From assembly GCA_002085155.1 (NCBI GenBank), contig NASX01000006.1, forward strand, positions 62,001 to 126,000: 64,000 nucleotides of DNA, given 5' to 3'. The notes beneath the pieces are model-generated. The model had not been told where the DNA came from. It searched no databases and saw only the letters and a list, made by a program, of their open reading frames with translations. This DNA is from Sorangiineae bacterium NIC37A_2. Lineage in GTDB: Bacteria; Myxococcota_A; Polyangia; Polyangiales; Polyangiaceae. Shown one piece after another: positions 9,029 through 17,692 of the stretch. A program made the translations under genes and the position numbers. Within the stretch, counting starts at the first letter, position 1; the number at the start of each line of letters is the position of its first letter.

Positions 9029-11599
9029 TCAGAGCTCGATCTCCACCTCGATGGGCACGCCGACCTGGTTGGCGACCGGCGTCCAGATGTCCACGTCCGC
9101 GGCGTCGGTCTCGATGGAGACGATGAGCGCGTACCGGGCGCCCTTGTCGCTGCGGTCGCGCTTCTTCTGCTCCTTCCACCAGCCCGTGACCGGATAGACC
9201 GCGATCATGCCTCGCTCGGCGAGGTCCGCCGCTGTGCAGTCCACCAGAAGGTCCGAGTGGATGGAGCCACGATCACGGGCCCGCGGCCCGAGATACCAGC
9301 CGTCGTTGTCCGAGCCCGCGACCGGTCGGTCCTCGTCCTCGTCCATCGCTTGCTGGTTGAGTCGCTTCCTGAACTCGTCGTGGGATTCAGCTGCACCGCG
9401 AACTTCGAATCGGAGCCCGTGCGACTGGTAGCGGTGCTTGGTCTGCCAGCCACGCCGGCCAGGGTTCGGCTCGACGAAGTACGACAGCGTGACACGAAGC
9501 CGGACCTTCGCGTCGCCAAGGCCCGCAAGCACGTCCTTGGGCCACGGCAGATCATGGATGTGGATCTCCCGCATCTTGCCGTCTTCGAAGGGGCGAATCG
9601 AACCTTGGGCGACAAGGGTGATCGCGTCCGCCGCGCTTCGCAGCGCGCGGTCGAGACTCGGGACACCAAAGCCGTACCGTTGAACGAGCCGAGCGCGCGC
9701 TGTCTTGTTCGGCGCGGCATCGAAGTGGCCCATCATCGTGGGCGTCCACCGGGCCGAGTGAACGACCAGCGCCCGAACCGTCTCTGGCCAAAGGTCGGGG
9801 TAGCTGGCCGAGATCTCGGCGCAGATCCGTGCGGCCTGCGCTGTCGCAGCGCTCGTCGCCCACGTCGTGACCAGCGGCTTGTCGCTCGGTTTGAAGTAGG
9901 TCGTGAGGAGACAGAGGTCGTCGCAGAGCCAGGGAATCGAGACGTCCCCGTTGGCGTCATGCACGATGTTGCCGCCCTCCATGACGATGTCGGGTTTGAT
10001 CGGCCACTTCGGCTGGAACGTCATCGATGTGGTGCTCCACGGCGACAGCTCGCCCGCCTTCGCCACCGGTGAACGGGATGCGAACTCCGGGTGTGTGATG
10101 ACGACCTTCTCGGTGTACGCCCCAACCGTGAGTGCGTTCCACGCCTGCGCGGGATCGTGAACCGGCTCCGTCTCGCTTCGCGCGAGATGATCGCGGTCGA
10201 GTTTCGAGTCGTCGACGTTTCCCGCGCTGACGACGAAGAGGCGCTGATGGGGGTCTTCCCCGTCGTCGAGGTACACGAGCCCCTTGTCCGAAGGATCGAA
10301 CGATCGTCCCGCTGCTAGCGCGTCGATGGCAGACGACCACGATGTGGGTCTTCCCCGGTCCCTCGAGTCGCGCGTGGTCACGGCCATGGAGAACACGCGG
10401 CGTCGAGTGGGCGCGTGGATCTCGGGGCGACTCGTCGCGTCTGCTGTGATCGCGCCGTAGAGGTCAGGGTCGTTCTCACCGTTGGGCGGCAGAATCTTCA
10501 CCGACTCGAGCGCATGCCGCAGCTCCACCTGTGAGTTGCCGGCAAGCAGCGGCACCAGGTCGCCGAAGAGCGCCAGGCCAGCCATCTCCGTGCCGTGGCC
10601 ATGATGGTCGTGGTTGCCCCAGGAAGGTTCGTATGCGTGGCAGTCGTCGGCCGGGAGGGAGCCCTCCAACAGCGGGTGCCCTCCGTTCACGCCGGTATCG
10701 AGAACGCACACGACGGGGGAGTCACCGCCCCCCTTGCGCTGAATTCGCCCAGCGAGGTCGAGCACCCATGCGGCCTGATCTTCCGCACCTTGCTCGACGA
10801 AAAACGTGGCCGGCTCTTTCGCGCGCTGGAGCTCGGCAATGTCGCCGAGGACGTCCAGCGACATCGCCAGGGTGCCGGCAGTGGTGTGCGCCAGCGTCAC
10901 GATTCGGTCGTCGAACTGCAGGCGCCGGTCGCCGAGGCGGATATTGGTCTGGGCTGCGAAATCGTGGAGGCGCTCGAGTTCTTTGCCGTCGGTGCGGCGA
11001 AGCCACACTTCCCACCAGATGGACTCGTCTGCGTCCGCTGGATAGGCCTCGTCTGCGTCGGTCCACAACCCGCGAAGGGCTGCCAGGCGGATGCTGGCGA
11101 CACGGTCGTAGGTGTTTTCGTGTCGGCGCTCGCGTTCAGCCTTTGGCGTCGTCAGTGCGTAGCGTTCCAACTGCTTGACGAAGTGAGCTACCTGCCCTTC
11201 GGGAACGAAGACCGCGGCACGTTGCTTGGCAGTCTTCGACTCGGAGTCGTCCTTGGGCTTATCGGTGTTGACCGCCACGACCTCGATGTGCCGGAGAGGG
11301 TCCTTCGCGCGCTTGTTCTCAAGAGAGCTGATGGCCAGATCCCAGCCCGGGAACGACTCGAACTCCAGGTAGAGGCCCGGCTGTGCACCGGTGACTTCGA
11401 CCGACTGGGTTGTTCTGCGCAGGGCCGCCGTGTCCCGAGCGCTTTCGAGCGCCTTGGTCAACGCGGCCGAGTGAGCCGGTCGCCCAGCCCCTGGTGGGCC
11501 GGGCGCCTTTGACGGGCCACCACCGCCATGCGGGGTGTACTTCTCGACGGTCGGATCGCCAGGGACGATGATGTGGCGTCGGTTCCGAGGGGATGCCAT
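9029..11599 (-). CDS. S8 family subtilisin-like peptidase, IetS-like
   Basis: 856 aa; VVCVLDTGVNGGHPLL (Asp), HDHHGHGTEMAGLA (His), TWATSAATAQAA (Ser); follows an AAA ATPase gene as in IetAS systems. Confidence 0.87.
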   Translation of the reverse strand: MASPRNRRHIIVPGDPTVEKYTPHGGGGPSKAPGPPGAGRPAHSAALTKALESARDTAALRRTTQSVEVTGAQPGLYLEFESFPGWDLAISSLENKRAKDPLRHIEVVAVNTDKPKDDSESKTAKQRAAVFVPEGQVAHFVKQLERYALTTPKAERERRHENTYDRVASIRLAALRGLWTDADEAYPADADESIWWEVWLRRTDGKELERLHDFAAQTNIRLGDRRLQFDDRIVTLAHTTAGTLAMSLDVLGDIAELQRAKEPATFFVEQGAEDQAAWVLDLAGRIQRKGGGDSPVVCVLDTGVNGGHPLLEGSLPADDCHAYEPSWGNHDHHGHGTEMAGLALFGDLVPLLAGNSQVELRHALESVKILPPNGENDPDLYGAITADATSRPEIHAPTRRRVFSMAVTTRDSRDRGRPTSWSSAIDALAAGRSFDPSDKGLVYLDDGEDPHQRLFVVSAGNVDDSKLDRDHLARSETEPVHDPAQAWNALTVGAYTEKVVITHPEFASRSPVAKAGELSPWSTTSMTFQPKWPIKPDIVMEGGNIVHDANGDVSIPWLCDDLCLLTTYFKPSDKPLVTTWATSAATAQAARICAEISASYPDLWPETVRALVVHSARWTPTMMGHFDAAPNKTARARLVQRYGFGVPSLDRALRSAADAITLVAQGSIRPFEDGKMREIHIHDLPWPKDVLAGLGDAKVRLRVTLSYFVEPNPGRRGWQTKHRYQSHGLRFEVRGAAESHDEFRKRLNQQAMDEDEDRPVAGSDNDGWYLGPRARDRGSIHSDLLVDCTAADLAERGMIAVYPVTGWWKEQKKRDRSDKGARYALIVSIETDAADVDIWTPVANQVGVPIEVEIEL

Positions 11600-11621
11600 C
11601 GGTCAGCCTCCTCCTCGGGGG

Positions 11622-12608
11622 TTACGGATGCGTGCTGCGTCGTTCCTTGAGTGCGGTGACGAGCTCATCATTTCGGACCTTGGTGGTGTGCTCCAAGATC
11701 GCGTTCTTCGCTGCTTGCTCGCACGCATGAGTGATCTCGGCATGGCTGAGAGATTCGGCCGCTGCCGCCGCATCCGACCATTCGACTTCTGTGGTGTCCA
11801 ATAGGCCGAGCCGTGCCCGCATGACCTTGGTCGCGATCTCCTTCGACGGCAGCGCGTACTCGAGGACTGCATCGAAGCGGCGGAAGAGCGCACGGTCCAG
11901 CAGCTTTACGTGGTTCGTCGCGCCGATCACCAAGCTGTCCGAATCGTCCATCTCCAGGAACTGCAAGAACGAGTTCAGCACGCGCCGAATCTCGCCGACG
12001 TCGTTGGCGCCGCCGCGCTGTCCCCCGAGGGCATCGAACTCGTCAAAGAGGTAGACGCCGCGCGTCCCCTGAATCGCGTCGAAGACGAGGCGCAGCTTGG
12101 CGGCGGTCTCGCCCATGTACTTGGTGATCAGGCCGTCGAGTTGGATGGTGAACAGGGGAAGTCCCAGCTCTCCTGCCAATGCGGCCGCGGTCATCGTCTT
12201 CCCCGTGCCGGGCGGTCCCACGAGTAGAAGCTTCCGAAGCGGAGCGAACCCGTGCTCGCGAATGCGATCGCGCTGGCGCTGTTCGACGAGGACGCGATCG
12301 ATCCGTTGGTGGAGTTCGTCGTCGAGCGCCATGTCGGCGACGCGGGTCTTCGGGTAGCCGACCGTCAGGAGCCCCGCCAGCTCGCCTCTCGGCTGGGCCA
12401 TGGGGATGGGCTTCGGGCCCGGTGCCGAGGCTGCTGCCTTCGCTCGCTCCTTGGCGCGGTCTACAAGCTCTCGTAACTCTTGGGCAAACTTGCCATGCCC
12501 GTTTCGGGCCGCCTGGGCAGCAACCTGCATAGCGACGGCGTAGAAACGCGTATCGTCGCCCTCTGCGTGGCTCCGGATGAGAGCCTTGATTTGGTCTGCC
12601 TTGGCCAT
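11622..12608 (-). CDS. AAA+ family ATPase, IetA-like
   Basis: ATG at 12608 (MAKADQIKALIRSH); LLVGPPGTGKTMTAAALAGELGLP Walker A, GVYLFDEFDALG Walker B, SLVIGATNH sensor 1. Confidence 0.87.
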   Translation of the reverse strand: MAKADQIKALIRSHAEGDDTRFYAVAMQVAAQAARNGHGKFAQELRELVDRAKERAKAAASAPGPKPIPMAQPRGELAGLLTVGYPKTRVADMALDDELHQRIDRVLVEQRQRDRIREHGFAPLRKLLLVGPPGTGKTMTAAALAGELGLPLFTIQLDGLITKYMGETAAKLRLVFDAIQGTRGVYLFDEFDALGGQRGGANDVGEIRRVLNSFLQFLEMDDSDSLVIGATNHVKLLDRALFRRFDAVLEYALPSKEIATKVMRARLGLLDTTEVEWSDAAAAAESLSHAEITHACEQAAKNAILEHTTKVRNDELVTALKERRSTHP

Positions 12609-12669
12609 CGTTCTCTCGGTCGGGGCTGTTCTACACTGAACATGCGCACTCGCTCCAGCACAGACCCCT

Positions 12670-13098
12670 TCAACCCCCAATTTTGCCTGAAAAGTCAAGC
12701 CGACGCACCTTCTTGCTGATCGGCTCGAGGACAGTGCGCCACATCGCCACCTGCTCCTCCCACACCAGGCTCTGCAGCACCCGCCGGAGGTCCTGCTCGG
12801 AGATCGGCTCGCGGCCAGGCAGCACCTCTAGGTGGAGGACGTCCTCCTGGATCGGCGGGGCCAGCAGCAGGTTCATCACCTGGGTGAGCCGGGCGCGGGT
12901 GAGGCCGTGGGCGCGGGCCACGTCGGCGTAGTCGCGGAACTCGCCGGCTTCGATCCGGGCTTCGATGTCGCGGGCCAGGGCGAGGAGCCGGGCAACACGG
13001 GCCGGGTGTGGAGTTCGCAGGCCCTCTTCGCGCTCGGCACGGCGGGTGGCTTGCCGGCGGTGGCGGGGCCGGAAGGCGATCTTCTCGATCTTGCTCAT
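12670..13098 (-). CDS. Small HTH-containing protein encoded at the 3' end of a serine-recombinase locus
   Basis: 142 aa; FRDYADVARAHGLTRARLTQVMNLLLAPP; 4-nt overlap with recombinase 3' end. Confidence 0.6.
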   Translation of the reverse strand: MSKIEKIAFRPRHRRQATRRAEREEGLRTPHPARVARLLALARDIEARIEAGEFRDYADVARAHGLTRARLTQVMNLLLAPPIQEDVLHLEVLPGREPISEQDLRRVLQSLVWEEQVAMWRTVLEPISKKVRRLDFSGKIGG

Positions 13099-14060
13099 GG
13101 AGCGGTCGCCTCCTCTGCCGGGGCCGCTTCGCTACGTTCGGGGAAGATGTCGGGCAGCGGCGGCAGCTCGTCGGTGAGGTCGTGCAGGGTAATGTGCAGC
13201 TCGCTCTCGGGGACGTTTACGTCGACGCGCTCGATGAGCAACTTGACCAGGTCGCAGCGCTCTTCGGGCACGAGGACCTCCCAGACCTCGGAGAAGTTGC
13301 TCAGCAGGTCGAGGGCGCTCTGCACCCGGCCGACGGCGGCGCTCAGCCCCCGAAGGCGGTCGTCGAGCTCGTTGGCCTTGAGGCGCTGCTCGTCGAGCGC
13401 GAGCTCGACCTTGGCGAGCTGGTCCGAGACGGTGCTGCCCGCCTTGCCGCCGGACTCGCGCACGAAGGTGAGCAGCGAGGCGGCCTCCTTGCTCAGCTCG
13501 TCGATCTTCTTCTGGATGACGTCGCGTTCGAGGGCGATGGCGCGGCCCGACTGCTCCTTGCCCCACTGCAGGCTTCAGCGACGCCCTTCCAGTGATCCAC
13601 CAGTCGACGCTTTCATGATCCAGGGCGCCGCGGCGTAGGTCGTCGTCACGGCGGCGGAGGCGGCGCTTTGGTGATCCTGTCCGCCCGTCCACTTCCCCTT
13701 GCGACGGGCGCCGGCGATCTTGTCGCGCGTGCGCTCGCTGATCATCTCACGCTCGAACTCGGCGAAGGACATCAGCATGTTCATCGTCAGCCGACCCATC
13801 GCGTCGGCCGTCGAGAAGTTCTGCGTCACCGAGACGAACGAGGCGCCCGCCGCTCCGCGGCGCTCCATCACCTTCACGAAGTCGAGCAGCGAGCGCGAGA
13901 GGCGGTCGACCTTGTAGACGACGATGACGTCGACCTTACCCGCCTCGACGTCGGCCATCAGCCGGGTGAACGCGGGGCGGTCGATGTTCGCGCCGGTGAA
14001 GCCGCCGTCGTCGTAGCGCTCGTCGGATAGCTTCCAGCCAGGCTGGCGGTCGAGCTGGTC
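13095..14060 (-). pseudogene. Decayed large serine recombinase (catalytic-domain fragment and C-terminal coiled-coil fragment retained)
   Basis: [66 protein letters not shown]...[30 protein letters not shown], then in-frame TGA near 13575, then WGKEQSGRAIALERDVIQKKIDEL...; catalytic-Ser N-terminus and central DNA-binding domain missing. Confidence 0.8.
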
Positions 14061-14075
14061 CAGTGATGGAGGCCG

Positions 14076-14133
14076 GACTTCACTAAATTGGCCAACTTCA
14101 CCGGCGAGTGAAGCGGCTCCATTTAGTGAAGTC
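14076..14133. repeat. Nested inverted repeat GACTTCACTAAAT...CTTCAC/GTGAAG...ATTTAGTGAAGTC
   Basis: Outer arms 14076-14088 and 14121-14133 (13 bp perfect); inner arms 14096-14101 and 14108-14113. Confidence 0.85.
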
Positions 14134-15025
14134 GCCAGGTCCACGTCTCGGGCTCCCACGTCGCGTCGAGCCCGCCTGCGAGAACCGGGTTGAGGAAGGC
14201 CTGGGCCGCCTTGGTGACATCATCGAGCGTGGGCCAGGCAAGCTGATCTTCGCGCGCCATCGCCTCGTAGGGCGTGCGCCATGCCTCGATGGGGGAAGGC
14301 ACGGTAGCGGGCAGCGCGTGCGTCTTGCGGAACGCGAACGTCTGCTCGAGCGCCGCGCGCAGGCGCTTCGCGTCGATGGGCTGCGCAGTCGCCAGCAGAG
14401 CGATGTCGGGTAGATCTTTCACGCGCGAGTTCGGTCGCGTGCGCGGCATCGTGTACGCGTGCAGCTTCTCCGCGATGTGTGTCTCGATCGGGTAGAGCCT
14501 CAGCGTCGGCGGGGCGATGCCGGCGAAAGCGAGCACGTCCTCCGCGACGATGACCTCGGGCTCGCCCAGGATCGGATCGCCGAACGCGACATCGACACCG
14601 AAGGGCTGACCGTAGAGCTTGCCGGCGAGCTTGCACTCGGCGCGAAAGCGAAGCCCGTCGTACTGCATGCCGTCGTTCTGGATCTCCGGGTGGTCATCAT
14701 CCGGGACGACCTCGAAGGTCATGAAGTCGCCGAGGTTCTTGCGTCCCGCCTCTTGCAGCTTCGCGAGCACGTCGTCGGGTGAGCCCACCATGCGGAGGTC
14801 CACGTCCTTCGTGGTGCGCGCTCGTTCGAGGCGTAGCTCGAGGACGAGTCCTCCCTTCAGCGTGGCCGCGTCTCCGAGCACAAGGGCGATGCGGGCGAGG
14901 AAGCGATCGAAGACGAGGAGCTGACGCTTGCGCGCGAACTCGGCGCCCGTCGTGGCGGACGAGCGCAGGCGCTGCTCGAGCGCCTGCTTGAAGGCCTCGG
15001 GCGAGGCGTAGGTGCGAGGGGTCAT
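14123..15025 (-). CDS. AbiEii-type nucleotidyltransferase toxin
   Basis: ATG at 15025 ([16 protein letters not shown]); [27 protein letters not shown] nucleotidyltransferase core; overlaps upstream antitoxin by ATGA. Confidence 0.9.
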   Translation of the reverse strand: MTPRTYASPEAFKQALEQRLRSSATTGAEFARKRQLLVFDRFLARIALVLGDAATLKGGLVLELRLERARTTKDVDLRMVGSPDDVLAKLQEAGRKNLGDFMTFEVVPDDDHPEIQNDGMQYDGLRFRAECKLAGKLYGQPFGVDVAFGDPILGEPEVIVAEDVLAFAGIAPPTLRLYPIETHIAEKLHAYTMPRTRPNSRVKDLPDIALLATAQPIDAKRLRAALEQTFAFRKTHALPATVPSPIEAWRTPYEAMAREDQLAWPTLDDVTKAAQAFLNPVLAGGLDATWEPETWTWRLH

Positions 15026-15606
15026 TCTGCCAGGCCTCCGAACGGCTTGAGGGCGGTCTCGACCTCGGCGAGCTCTCCGCGCGTGACGAGGCCGCGCCGA
15101 AGCGCTTGCTGGGCGGCCTGCCGCAGCAGCTCCGGGGACAGGCCACTCTTGGCGCAGTCGCTGAGCGTGCGGCTGGCGCTCGTCGCGGGCACCGGGCCGA
15201 ACCACGCTCGTTCCTCGGGTGCGACGTCCGCGTGGTGGAGCACGACCCCGGCGGGAACGCGAAAGCGTCGCCGCCGCCAAGCCTCGGGTAGCGTGAGATG
15301 CACCTGGGCAGGCAGCACGTCGGAGAGTGCGTGGAGCGACAGCGCAGTCTGGTGTGAAACCACGCCCGCCTGCTCGGACCAGAGCCAGGCGGTGACCAGC
15401 TCTTCGTGCTCCCCGACCGGAAAGTGGACGAGCCGGTAGATCCCCCGCTGCGGCCGCGTCACGCGACCCGCGAGGATGTGCTTGCGGAGCAGGTGGGTGG
15501 AGTAGCCCGCCTCGGCGGCCTGCTTCGTCGTGACGTAGCCGGACTGACCAGCGGCGGTCTCGAAGAGCCGGTCCCAGTCCGGTCCTTTGGTTTCGGGCGT
15601 CGTCAC
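15022..15606 (-). CDS. AbiEi-type antitoxin / transcriptional autorepressor
   Basis: GTG at 15606; GYVTTKQAAEAGYSTHLLRKHILAGRVTRPQRGIYRLVHFP winged-helix antitoxin domain, SHQTALSLHALSDVLP, HHADVAPEERAW. Confidence 0.9.
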   Translation of the reverse strand: MTTPETKGPDWDRLFETAAGQSGYVTTKQAAEAGYSTHLLRKHILAGRVTRPQRGIYRLVHFPVGEHEELVTAWLWSEQAGVVSHQTALSLHALSDVLPAQVHLTLPEAWRRRRFRVPAGVVLHHADVAPEERAWFGPVPATSASRTLSDCAKSGLSPELLRQAAQQALRRGLVTRGELAEVETALKPFGGLAE

Positions 15607-15615
15607 GCACAAAAC

Positions 15616-15684
15616 GTAACCCTTGGTTCCCTTTTGTGCAAGACGAAGCCGGGCGGTCATCACGGTTGGGAACCCTGGGTTCCC
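15616..15684. promoter_or_regulatory. Tandem palindromic operator upstream of abiEi
   Basis: GGGAACCCTGGGTTCCC at 15668-15684 (perfect 17-bp palindrome) and diverged GTAACCCTTGGTTCC at 15616-15630; 53-bp spacing. Confidence 0.7.
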
Positions 15685-15699
15685 TTTCGTGGAGCCCCG

Positions 15700-16085
15700 T
15701 CCCCCACGCGCCTCGCTGCCCGACGCCGGCAAGAAGGTCGCGTTCAAGCTGCTGACCGGCGATGACGAGCGGAAGCTGCCCGCGCTCCAGCGCTCGGCAC
15801 CCGACAAGCTGCTCTCGGCGGTGCTCGCCTACCGCGTGCTCGAGATCGACAAACGCCTTCCGCGCCTACGCCAACGCACGCGCTACGCGATCAGCCGAGC
15901 AGGCCGCCGCGAACGCGCGCTTCATGGTGAAGTCGGTGAATAAGGACGGCTCGATCAGCCGCATGGCGCCGACCAGGAACGCCTGGAAGTACGACGCGTT
16001 CGCCACCGCCGAAGACGCGGAGAGGCGACGCGCCCAGCTCGAGGCGATGAACCCCGGGCACCGCTACGTGGTGGTCGCGCTGTGA
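15700..16085 (+). pseudogene. Fragments of a phage-like gene (frame-disrupted)
   Basis: KKVAFKLLTGDDERKLPALQRSAPDKLLSAVLAYRVLEID in one frame, then MVKSVNKDGSISRMAPTRNAWKYDAFATAEDAERRRAQLEAMNPGHRYVVVAL in another. Confidence 0.45.
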
Positions 16086-16105
16086 GTAGTCCGAGGAGCA
16101 CCGCC

Positions 16106-16378
16106 ATGACGAAGACCGTGAGCCAGGGCGAGAGCCGCTACGGAACGCCCGAGCCGCAGATCGCGCTCCGCTTCCCCAAGGGCACCAGCTACCGCGTCGT
16201 GAAGGCCGCGCTCCACAAGCTCGCCACCGAGATCGAGCTGGCCACGCCCGCGGGCGAGCGCTGGTGCGTGAACACCGAGGACGAAAGCGAGAGCGGGCGC
16301 GTGTATCTCGAGCTCGCCGACGCGACGCCGGCCGAGGCCGCGCGCGGGATGGCGATGCTCGAGAAGGTCGCCATCTGA
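16106..16378 (+). CDS. Small conserved hypothetical protein, paralogue of 44896-45195
   Basis: MTKTVSQGESRYGTPEPQIALRFPKGTSYRVVKAALHKL... nearly identical to the 44.9 kb gene. Confidence 0.8.
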   Translation: MTKTVSQGESRYGTPEPQIALRFPKGTSYRVVKAALHKLATEIELATPAGERWCVNTEDESESGRVYLELADATPAEAARGMAMLEKVAI

Positions 16379-17200
16379 TCAGCCCCGCGCGTCGACGAGA
16401 GCCTTCGACAGCTCTCGCCAGACGCTCGTTGCCGAGCGCGGCAGCCTCAGCGTCGGCCCGACGGAGCCCGCCACAGATTCGAACAAGCGGCGCGTGTCGT
16501 CAGGCGAAAGCTTGAGCAGATCGATGATCTCGACGGTCCGGTTGATGATGCCCGGCGCGAGGAACGCGGTCTTCGGGTCGAAGGGAGGGAAGCGCCGCAG
16601 GAGTTCCGGGTCCTTGCTCCCTCCGCAGTTCCGAGGTCCGTTCAGGTCGAGCACTGAGACCTCGATGAGTAGACGGAGCGCGTCCTCGTGCTGCCCGCGC
16701 CGCGCGCAGGACTCTGCGAGGTTGAAACGGGCGTTCCGGTACAGCCCCCAGTTGAGTGCCTCGGCATGAGCGGCGGCGGCGCGCGCGAGATGCTGGGTGA
16801 GGACTTCGTCGGCGGTTGGAACGCGGCCGAGCTGGCCCTGAAGCGCGTGAACGAGCGCATCCAGATCGGCGTCCGAGACTCCCTCCTGCGTGAGCGTGAC
16901 CAGCGCGTCCTGCGCCTCGCCCTCGCGAGCGTGCGCCTCGGTGAGCAGCACCTTCGCGCCATCGAGTGAGCGCTTCCTCGAGTAGAAGACGGCGCTGCAC
17001 TTTGGGCAGGCGCGCTTTCGCTGCGGCATCTTCTCAAACGCGTGGCCGCAGTGCGGGCACGTCGGGGTCGTGACGCCGATGGCTGTGAGGACGATGCGCC
17101 ACGACGGGCCGCGCGCCACCGTGGCGCTGGCGGGAGTTAAGGCCGTACCCGATGCAGGCGTCCCTGAGAACGTCGCCTTCAGCTTGGCGAAGAAGCTCAT
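16379..17200 (-). CDS. Hypothetical protein with zinc ribbon
   Basis: MSFFAKLKATFSG...; CPHCGHAFEKMPQRKRACPKCSAVFY; ATGA overlap with upstream gene. Confidence 0.6.
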   Translation of the reverse strand: MSFFAKLKATFSGTPASGTALTPASATVARGPSWRIVLTAIGVTTPTCPHCGHAFEKMPQRKRACPKCSAVFYSRKRSLDGAKVLLTEAHAREGEAQDALVTLTQEGVSDADLDALVHALQGQLGRVPTADEVLTQHLARAAAAHAEALNWGLYRNARFNLAESCARRGQHEDALRLLIEVSVLDLNGPRNCGGSKDPELLRRFPPFDPKTAFLAPGIINRTVEIIDLLKLSPDDTRRLFESVAGSVGPTLRLPRSATSVWRELSKALVDARG

Positions 17201-17529
17201 ACCGCCGGAGCCTCGTACCACGCGTCGCGAAGCTCACGCACTTCGTGACGAATCACAGCCGCGTCGCTCTTGAGGAACGCGGCAAGCATCGCGCGATCCT
17301 CGTCGGAGGCGCTGCCACGACCAGCGCGCGCGACGAACCCCTCGAACTTCCCGTCGTGCCCGCCGCCACCGCCGAAGGCGAGCTGGCGGCCCTCGACGGC
17401 GCTGATCCAGCGGTCGAGGAACGCATCGAACTCGATGGGCGAGAGCCCATCGCGCAGGTCGGCGAGCACCTCGAATCCGAGCTCCTGGAACTCGCCGATG
17501 CGCTTCTTCTTGCGGAGCCGCTTGTTCAT
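17197..17529 (-). CDS. YggL-like (DUF469) protein
   Basis: ATG at 17529: MNKRLRKKKRIGEFQELGFEVLADLRDGLSPIEFDAFLDRWISAVEGRQLAFGGGG...FEGFVARAGRG. Confidence 0.75.
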   Translation of the reverse strand: MNKRLRKKKRIGEFQELGFEVLADLRDGLSPIEFDAFLDRWISAVEGRQLAFGGGGGHDGKFEGFVARAGRGSASDEDRAMLAAFLKSDAAVIRHEVRELRDAWYEAPAV

Positions 17530-17692
17530 CGGGCGTCGACGGTACCAGGAGCGCGCCCCCTCGACGAGCTGCGGCTGCTGGCTCGATTGGGCTACCAGCC
17601 ACGCCGCCGACCGGAGCACGCGCTGGTGTTCCCGGCGTACGCCATGAGGTATTGTCGGATGCTCGCGGCGAGATCGCCCACGCTCGGCATCC

